Below are positions 56,590-64,000 of a DNA stretch of 64,000 bases, one piece after another. Source of the DNA: Azolla pinnata (Eukaryota; Streptophyta; Polypodiopsida; Salviniales; Salviniaceae); the NCBI GenBank assembly GCA_037176905.1, contig JBBBWG010033085.1, forward strand, positions 50,220-114,219. The letters run 5' to 3'. Made by a program: the position numbers and the translations under genes. Below the pieces are notes generated by a model. The model worked only from the letters and a program-made list of their open reading frames with translations. It made no database searches and was not told the origin of the DNA. Each line of letters opens with the position of its first letter. Within the stretch, counting starts at the first letter, position 1.

Positions 56590-59500
56590 AACCAAAAAAA
56601 CAAAACAGAAAAACCAAAGGGATGGATAATTCTAAGGTTTCTAGGCTCTATCTCGAGATCGTATTGATATGCTTAGTGATCTTGTTTAGCATTTGAAAGG
56701 ATTAAAACGGGAGAAAAATCAAAACAAAGGAGCAGAAAATGAGAAGAAACAAAAACATAATAAAATCGAAGAAACAAAACAGAAAAACAAAAGGGAGGGA
56801 TAATTCGCGGGTTTTTTAGGCTCTATCTTGAGATTGTATTTTTACACTAAGTGATCTTGCTTAATATTAATGGTATATTGTCACTCTATTGTGTAACACA
56901 AGCCAAATTTAAAAGGATTAAAAACAAAGAAAAATCAAAGCAAAGGAGCAGAAAATGAGAAGAAACAAAAACATAATAAAATTGAAGAAACAGAAACATA
57001 ATAAAATCGAAGAAATAAAATAGAAAAACAAAAGGGAGGGATAATTCTCGGGTTTTGAGGCTCTATCTTGAGATTGCATTGTTGTGCTCAATGATCTTGC
57101 TCAATATCTAATCACTCTTTGATCTTGCTTAATATTTAATCTCTCTTTGATCTTGCTGAATATTAATAGTACACTATCAATCTATTGCATAACATAAAAC
57201 CAGAATTTAAAGGGATTAAAAGCGGAGAAAGATCAAAACATATGAGCAAAAATAAGAGAAGAAACAGAAACATAATAAAACCAAAGAGATAAAACAGAAA
57301 AACAAAAAAAGGGAGGGATAATTCTTGAGTTCGTAGGCTCTATCTTGAGATTGCATTGTTATGCTCCGTGATGTTGCTTAATATCTAATCACTCTTTGAT
57401 CTTGCTTAATATTAACAGTACATTGTCAATCTACTATGTAACATAAACCCAAAATTTAAAGGGATTAAAAATGGAGAAAAATCAAAACAAATGAGCGAAA
57501 AAATGAGGAGAAATAGCATAAAAAAACTAAAGAAATAAAACAGAAAAATAAAAAAAAGAAGGGATAATTCTCGAGTTCTTAGGCTCAATCTTAAGATTGC
57601 ATTGTTATGTTTAGTGATGTTTCTTAATATCTAATCACTCGTTGATTTGGTTTAATATATTCTAATCATTCTTTGATCTTGCTTAATATTAATAGTACGT
57701 AATCAATATATTCTGCAACAGAAACCAAAATTTAAAGGATTCAAAAACGGCGAAAAATCAAAATAGATGAGCAAATAAAAAGAGAAGAAACAAAAACATA
57801 ATAAAACTGAATAAATAAAACAGAAAAACAAAAAAGGGAGAGACAATTCACAAGTTTTTTAGGTTCTATCTTGAGATTGCATTGTTATGCTCAGTGATCT
57901 TGCTTAATATCCAATCACTATCTGATCTTGCTTAGTATCTAATCACTCTCTAATCATGCTTAATATCTAATCACTCATTGATCTCGCTTAATATCTAATC
58001 ACTCTCTGATGTTGCTTAATATCTAATCACTCTTTGATCTTGCTTAATATCTAATCACTCTTTGATCTTGCTTAATATATAATCACTCTCTGATCTTGCT
58101 TAATATCTAATCACACTTTGATCTCGTTTAATATCTAATCACTCATTGATCTTTCTACTGTGTAACATAAACCCAAAATTTAAGGGATTAAAACCGGAGA
58201 AAAATCGGAACAGATTAGCAAAAGAAAAGAAAAAGAGAAGAAACAGAAACATAAAAAAACCGAAGAGATAAAACAGAAAAACGAAAAAACGGGGGGGGGA
58301 TGATTCTAGGGTTTCCAAGCTCTATCTTGAGATTGCGTTGTTATGCTCAATGATCTTGCTTAATATCTAATCACTCTTTGATCTTGCTTAATATCTAATC
58401 ACTCTGTGATCTTGCTTAGTATCTAATCACTCTTTGATCTTGCTCAATATCTAATCACTCTGTGATCTTGCTTCATATCTAATCACTCTGTGATCTTGCT
58501 TCATATCTAATCACTCTGTGATCTTGCTTAATATCTAATCACTCTGTGATCTTGCTTAATATCTAATCACTCTGTGATCTTGCTTAATATCTAATCACTT
58601 TGTGATCTTGCTTAATATATAATCTCTCTGATCTTTCTATTGTGTAACATAAACCCGAAATTTAAAGGGATTAAAACTGGAGAAAAATCAAAACAGATGA
58701 GCAAAAAAACAAGAAGGAGAAACATACACATAAAAAAACCGAAGAAATAAAATAGAAAAACAAAAAAAAGGAGGGATAATTCTAGGGTTTCCGGGCTCTA
58801 TCTTGATATTGCATTGTTATACTTGCTTAATATCTAATCACTATCTAATCATTCTCTGATCTTGCTTAATATCTAATCACTCTCCGATCTTGCTCAATAT
58901 CTAATCACTCTCTGATCTTGATTAATATCTAATCACTCTCTGATCTCGCTCAATATCTAATCACTTTTTGATCTTGCTCAATATTTAATCACTCTCTGAT
59001 CATGATTAATATCTAATCACTCTCTGATTCTGCTTAATATTAACAGTACGTAATTGATATATTTTGTAACAGAAACCCAAATTTTAAAGGGATTAAAAAC
59101 GGAGAAAAATCAAAACAAATGAGCAAAAAAAAAGAGAGAGAGAGAAGAAACAGAAACATAAAACAACCGAAGAAATAAAACAGAAAAACAAAAGAAAAAA
59201 GGGGGAGGGATAATTCTTCTATGATCTTGCTTAATATCTAATCACTCTTTGATCTTGATTAATATCTAATCACTCTCCGATCTTGCTCAATATCTAATCA
59301 CTCTCTGATCTTGATTAATATCTAATCACTCTCTGATTCTGCTTAATATTAACAGTGCGTAATCGATATATTTTGTAATAGAAACCCCAATTTTAAAGGG
59401 ATTAAAACCGGAGAAAAATCAAAACAAACAAGCAAAAAAAGAGAGAGAGAGAGAGAGAGAGGAAACAGAAACATAAAAAAACCGAAGAAATAAAACAGAA

Positions 59501-60297
59501 AAACAAAAGAAAAAAAGGGGATATTATCCCTCTGATCTTGCTTAATATCTAATCACTCTCTGATCTTGATTAATATCCAATCACTCTCTAACCTTGATTA
59601 ATATCTAATGATTCTCTGATCTTGATTAATATCTAATGACTCTCTGATCTTGATTAATATCTAATGATTCTCTGATCTTGATTAATATCTAATGACTCTC
59701 TAACCTTGCTTAATATTAACAGTACGTAATCGATATATTTTGTAACAGAAACCCAAATTTTAAAGGGATTAAAAACGGAGAAAAATCAAAACAAATGAGC
59801 AAAAAAAAAAAATAGAGAGAGAGAGAGAAGAAACAGAAACATAAAAAAAACTGAAGAAATAAAACAGAAAAACAAAAGAAAAAAGGGGGAGGGATAATTC
59901 TTCTCTGATCTTGCTTAATATCTAATCACTCTCTGATCTTGCTTAATATCTAATCACTCTGTAATCTTGATTAATATCTAATCACTCTCTAACCTTGATT
60001 AATATCTAATGATTCTCTGATCTTGATTAATATCTAATGACTCTCTGATCTTGATTTAATCGCTCTTTGATCTTGATTAATATCTAATCACTCTCTGATC
60101 TTGCTTAATATTAACAGGACGTAATCGATATATTTTGTAACAGAAACCCAAATTTTAAAGGGATTAAAACCGGAGAAAAATCAAAACAAATGAGCAAAAA
60201 AAGAGAGAGAGAGAGAGGGAGAGAGAAGAAACAGAAACATAAAAAAACCGAAGAAATAAAACAGAAAAACAAAAGAAGAAAAGGGGAGGGATAATTC
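56590..60297 (+). repeat. Higher-order tandem array ending at the RPS2 promoter, about 12 units
   Basis: Each unit contains, in order, a variable run of a 27-28 bp minisatellite (TAATATCTAATCACTCTC plus TGATCTTGCT), TAACAGTACGTAATCGATAT (in most right-hand units), AAATTTAAAGGGATTAAAA, GGAGAAAAATCAAAACA, a GA tract, AAACAGAAACATAA, GAAATAAAACAGAAAAACAA and GGGAGGGATAATTC followed by a TAGGGTTT-like block. The GGATAATTC boundary falls at about 56,626, 56,808, 57,049, 57,326, 57,562, 57,844, 58,300, 58,778, 59,212, 59,518, 59,895 and 60,290. Unit length rises from about 180 to 480 bp as the minisatellite grows from one or two to about ten copies. The last unit runs without a break into the RPS2 5'UTR. 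Confidence 0.92.
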
Positions 60298-60314
60298 TAG
60301 GGTTTCTAGGGTTT
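60298..60314 (+). promoter_or_regulatory. Double telo-box upstream of RPS2
   Basis: TAGGGTTT occurs twice, at 60,298-60,305 and 60,307-60,314, about 170 bases before the RPS2 ATG and just before a GAA tract. Telo-boxes (AAACCCTA) are a known element of plant ribosomal-protein promoters, usually close to the transcription start. The position here fits that role. Similar AGGGTTTC blocks end several upstream array units. Confidence 0.6.
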
Positions 60315-60479
60315 CTCAGAAGAAGAAGAAGAAGAAGAAGAAGAAGAAGAAGAAGAAGAGGGAAACAGAAGCAGAAGCAGACGCAGACGCAGACGCAGAA
60401 GACGAAGCTCCGAAGGCGGCGGCGGCGGCGGCGGCAGAAGCAGCAGCAGCAGCAGCAGCAGCAGTAGCCTCTCGTAGCG

Positions 60480-61556
60480 ATGGCGGAGCGAGGTGGCTTC
60501 GGTCGTGGCTTCGGATCTCGCGGCGACAGAGGAGACCGCGGCGATCGCGGCGGTCGCGGCGATCGTCGCGGCCCCCGCCGCGGCCCTCGCCGTGACGACG
60601 AGGAGAAATGGGTCCCCGTCACCAAGCTCGGCCGCCTGGTCAAGGAAGGTAAGATCCGATCCCTGGAGCAGATCTACCTCTTCTCCCTCCCCATCAAGGA
60701 GCACCAGATCGTGGAGTTCTTCCTCGGCTCCGCGCTCAAGGACGAGGTCATGAAGATCATGCCCGTGCAGAAGCAGACCCGCGCCGGCCAGCGCACCCGC
60801 TTCAAGGCCTTCGTCGTCGTCGGAGACACCAACGGCCATGTCGGCTTGGGTGTGAAGTGCGCGAAAGAGGTGGCCACGGCCATTCGCGGTGCCATCATCA
60901 TGGCCAAGCTCTCCGTCGTCCCCGTACGGCGTGGTTATTGGGGGAACAAGATCGGGAAGCCGCACACCGTGCCTTGCAAGGTCACTGGCAAGTGTGGATC
61001 CGTCACGGTCAGGCTCGTGCCTGCCCCTCGTGGCTCAGGAATTGTCGCCGCTCGTGTTCCCAAGAAAGTGCTCCAGTTTGCAGGGATCGAAGATGTCTTC
61101 ACGTCCTCTCGTGGATCCACCAAGACTCTTGGTAATTTTGTCAAGGTATGTGCTCTATAAGCTTCCTGCTTTCTACTGTGAAAATTACTTGTATTAACTG
61201 GCAGTTTTCCTCATGCCGGTGTAATTTGTTGGTAGGGTAGTGTGCAGCGTATCAATCTATGTATGTATGCTTGCTTGCGTGTGTAAGTTTATATTAATCT
61301 TGCAATTTGTTCACGCATCTTGTAGTGGATATTTCAGTGATTGCGACTTAAAATTGTCAATAAATGACAATCGTTTTAAAGTATGCTACCTGGTTATATT
61401 CTTGGTCTTTCTTTATTAATGCTAGGAGTAACTTTGTGTTAATGTACATTTGAAATACATATGCTACCTAGTTTAGGTATACATATTAAGTATTTAGATG
61501 ACGTCTTTCCTTAATCATGAAGTAATTTAATTTCCTTCGTTATAAGCCATTAGATA

Positions 61557-61597
<41 letters not shown>

Positions 61598-62002
61598 GTA
61601 GAGAGAGAGAGATCCATACATACGCATGTAATAGATGTATAAACTATAATGCAAGAAATTTGCTCATTTTTGTTACAGGTTTGAATTGTTTACATATATT
61701 GATGTGGTGACACATGTTTGAACTGCTTAGAGGATAAGATAGAGAAACAATATATATTTGGCCACACAATTGTGTGCTTATGTGAAGGGAAATGTTGTGA
61801 TAGTATTGACAAATCTTCTGTGTTGGAATTTGATTGGCAGGCAACATTCGACTGCTTGATGAAGACTTATGGCTTCCTCACTCCTGATCTTTGGAGAGAA
61901 ACTCGCTTCACCAAGTCTCCATTCCAAGAGTTCACTGACTTCTTAGCTAAGCCCACCAGGCTCACCATCCTTGATGATGTTGAGAAGGTTCCTGCCTACT
62001 AG
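60480..62002 (+). CDS. RPS2: 40S ribosomal protein S2 (uS5)
   Basis: Two exons (60,480-61,145 and 61,841-62,002) give 275 residues. The N-terminus is an RG-rich tail ([23 protein letters not shown]). The S5 N-terminal RNA-binding fold follows, with [38 protein letters not shown] and [20 protein letters not shown]. The C-terminal S5 fold includes [20 protein letters not shown] and ends [15 protein letters not shown]. It is a core protein of the small ribosomal subunit near the decoding centre and mRNA entry, and its RG tail is a typical arginine-methylation target. The 5'UTR has a GAA tract (60,319-60,358) and GCG/GCA repeats just before the ATG (context GCGATGGCG). Exon 1 is far richer in GC than its surroundings, as is common in highly expressed genes. 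Long minus-strand frames over exon 1 are shadows. Confidence 0.97.
61558..61613. repeat. (TG)n-(TA)n-(GA)n compound microsatellite in the RPS2 intron
   Basis: Three adjacent dinucleotide runs in the single RPS2 intron. Confidence 0.93.
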
Positions 62003-62845
62003 TTTTTCTCCTTAGTAAAGCAACAAAAGGAAAACCCAGATCTTTTCCTGTTTATTTTTTCGTGCTTATCGGTGCAAGAGCGTTCCTCAATTAGTTCATG
62101 CTAGACTGATCAAATTTATTTAAGTAAAATCTGGGAGTTTTGTTTTTGGGTTTGATTTTCTCGTTCGACTTGGAAGTAGCAGAAATTTGCAATGTTCTGT
62201 CAAGGAACACGCGATTGAGAATAGCTGAGTTGTAAGTTTTGATTTGTAAGCTTTGTTTTACGTACAGGAAGTTCAGTTTGACATAAAAGAGTAAACCAAC
62301 TTCTGCCTGCTTCACTCATTTATTCATGATGAGAGCGGACGTTAACTTTGCCCTGGGACTAGTTTGTTTAAACTCGTATCTGTAGATCCAGTGCCATCTT
62401 TATTTTATCACTATCGTACAGTAATTGTTGCTGATTTTCTCATGGACCTCTTCTTGTTTGTACATGCTGTATATACCTGGTGTTGAGTACTGAAACACAT
62501 GTTCATCTATACATTACAGAGATGCTAGGATTCTTGCAGGCTTGCATAAATTGTGCAGGAAGATATCCAAATTCTGAGGCAAAGGCACATAAGAAAGAGG
62601 TTTGGTGTCTGAGTTTGTGTGCATGTATTCTGGATGGACTGTGATGCCCATTATGTGGGGGAGATGTCATTCATTCATTGAAGTGCTAAAGATTGATTTT
62701 CAGTCTTTCTCGAATATGATATGAGGCTCTGGTAGTTGTAGAACCTCCCTGTATGTCTTAATCTTTGGCATTGTAGAGCTGGAGCATGTCAACCTCAATC
62801 CTTACTGTGTTTTTACCTGACAAGTTTCCTCAATCAAATTCCTCA
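62003..62845. other. RPS2 3'UTR and flank
   Basis: T-rich after the stop codon, as expected for a 3'UTR, then unique sequence with no recognisable gene. Confidence 0.5.
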
Positions 62846-62848
62846 GGA

Positions 62849-63191
62849 AAGAGCTCTCAATCTATTTGATCATGATGTGAGGTCTAATGGGATCAATGAG
62901 CCCAAGAGCTCCCAATCTGCGATTCTTAACAAGAGTTTAAACAGAGTCAAGCAAGAACTCTCAATATATCAATCGTCAAGTAGTGAGTTCAAAACACAAT
63001 CAAGCAAGAATTCTCGATCTGTCCATTGGCAAGTGAGCAAGCAAGAGCTCGAAATCTGTCGATTGTCAAGCGAGTTCAAACACCAACCACGCAGGAGCTC
63101 TAAAACTGTCAAATCACGACATGAGCTAAACTCGATTAATCAATGAGTTAAAACAGGATCAAGCAAGCAAGAGCCCTCAATCCATTCGATC
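62849..63191. repeat. Diverged tandem repeat, about 50 bp, seven copies
   Basis: Each unit begins AAGAGCTC(T/C)(C/A)AATCT or a close variant (AAGAATTCTCGATCT, AGGAGCTCTAAAACT). It continues with TG(A/T)CAAG, GAGTT(C/T)AAA(C/A)A and ATCAAGC. The unit length varies from 37 to about 75 bp. A Ser-rich plus-strand frame over it is a product of the repeat. Confidence 0.8.
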
Positions 63192-63469
63192 CATCAGTCA
63201 ATAATCTGGGAAAGCCTCAGAGATGGGAGCATGTAATCGAGTCGAAATTATATAGACAAAAGAGCCTATTGACACAACCGAGGCTTTTATTTCCTTAATT
63301 ATTATGCGAGATCATTAACAAAGGGAGCCAAGGAACGGGGGGAAGTGGGATTCGAACTCGGGTTCATTGGAAGGGTCAATAGAAGGAATTATGAAATAGT
63401 ACATTTCAGGGGCAGCATCAGAATTATACAAAACAGAAGGAAAGAAGAAACGAACGGAGAAGAAGACGA

Positions 63470-64000
63470 GCCATGGCGATGGCCGGGAAGCTGCGTCTCA
63501 GAGCGGCAGAACGACGAAGGAAAGACGAAGAAGAAGAGGAAGACGAGCTGTGGCGATGGCGGGGAAGCTGGTTCTCAGAGTGGCAGAACGAAGAAGGAAG
63601 GATGAAGATGGAAAGAGGAAGAAGGAAACGAGCTGTGGCGATGGCGGGGAAGCTGCTTCTCCGCGTGGCAGAACGAAGAAGGAAGGATGAAGATGGAGAG
63701 ATGATGAAGGAACGAAGAAGAAGAAGACGAGAGCTGTGGCGATGGCGGGGAAGGTGCTTCTCCGAGTGGCAGAACGAAGAAGGAAGGAAAGATGAAGATG
63801 GAGAGATGAAGAAGGAAAGAAGAAGAAGAAGACGAGAGCTGTGGCGATGGCGGGGAAGCTGCTTCTCCGAGTGGCAGAACGAAGAAGGAAGGAAAGATGA
63901 AGATGGAAATATGAGAAAGAAGACGAGCTGTGGCGATGGCGGGGAAGCTGCTTCTCAGAGTGGCAGAACGAAGAAGAAGGCAAGAAGAAGAAGAAGAAGA
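63470..64000. repeat. Tandem repeat, 77-105 bp, six copies, running off the window
   Basis: Each unit contains GTGGCGATGGCGGGGAAGCT, TCTC(A/C)GAGTGGCAGAACGAAG and a GAAGATGGA/GAAGAA-rich spacer; the GGGGAAG core is at about 63,484, 63,561, 63,646, 63,747, 63,852 and 63,941. Spacer purine tracts account for the length differences. Frames on both strands stay open because the repeat has few stops, but indels shift the frame between units, so I do not call a gene. Confidence 0.85.

Noticed and set aside
56590-60297. Possible CRISPR array (regular 28-bp repeats)
   Set aside because: The 27-28 bp units are directly adjacent with no unique spacers, and the genome is a plant nucleus; this is a minisatellite inside a larger tandem unit.
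60164-60965. Minus-strand frames of 159 and 219 residues over RPS2 exon 1
   Set aside because: Shadows of the GC-rich RPS2 coding exon and of the GAA/GCA repeats in its leader.
63498-63983. Minus-strand 161-residue Ser/Phe-rich repeat frame
   Set aside because: Follows the tandem DNA repeat; units of 77-105 bp are not multiples of one codon phase, so no constant protein repeat results.

Overview
The window is nuclear DNA of a land plant. The evidence is long spliced genes with GT-AG introns, TTTAGGG-type interstitial telomere tracts, plant-only families (a LISCL-type GRAS regulator, a TOPLESS co-repressor, a plant-type purple acid phosphatase), and CT/CTT repeats around inferred transcript starts. 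One gene (25,608-29,048) is a clear homologue of the axonemal dynein assembly factor DNAAF1/ODA7. Axonemal genes are lost from flowering plants and conifers, so a lineage with swimming sperm is favoured. The short introns argue against cycads, Ginkgo and large-genome ferns. My best inference is a bryophyte, lycophyte or small-genome fern; this rests mainly on that one gene.

Layout. 1-8.6 kb: the last exon of an unrecognised gene, a duplicated hairpin, a degenerate telomere-like array, and a long ATGCAT/ACAT simple-repeat tract. A 5'-truncated LINE with a perfect 13-bp target-site duplication has inserted into that tract. 8.8-14 kb: a GRAS transcription factor gene. Upstream of it lies a tandem array of exon-like 86-88 bp cassettes, and downstream lie two decayed copies of its own C-terminal coding end. 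15-18.5 kb: three families of tandem repeats. 18.5-24.3 kb: an eight-exon purple acid phosphatase. 25.6-29.0 kb: the eleven-exon DNAAF1-like gene. 31.2-36.4 kb: seven-exon eIF2B delta. 38.4-48.1 kb: 25-exon TOPLESS/TPR. 49.1-49.9 kb (minus strand): an unrecognised 239-residue protein gene. 51.6-53.2 kb: a TAGTTTTTCCAA-type minisatellite. 56.6-60.3 kb: a higher-order tandem array running straight into the promoter and 5'UTR of 40S ribosomal protein S2 (60.5-62.0 kb). 62.8-64 kb: two more tandem arrays.

The genes form no operon or cluster. They are unrelated housekeeping and regulatory genes: translation (eIF2B delta, RPS2), transcription (GRAS, TOPLESS), phosphate metabolism (PAP) and cilium assembly. 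The recurring theme is local tandem amplification of gene edges: 5' exons of the GRAS locus, the GRAS 3' coding end, and RPS2 promoter-proximal sequence. I saw no convincing tRNA or rRNA genes, CRISPR arrays or complete transposons.

Exon borders were read by eye from splice consensus and protein family conservation. In each of the five multi-exon genes the exon lengths sum to an uninterrupted reading frame.
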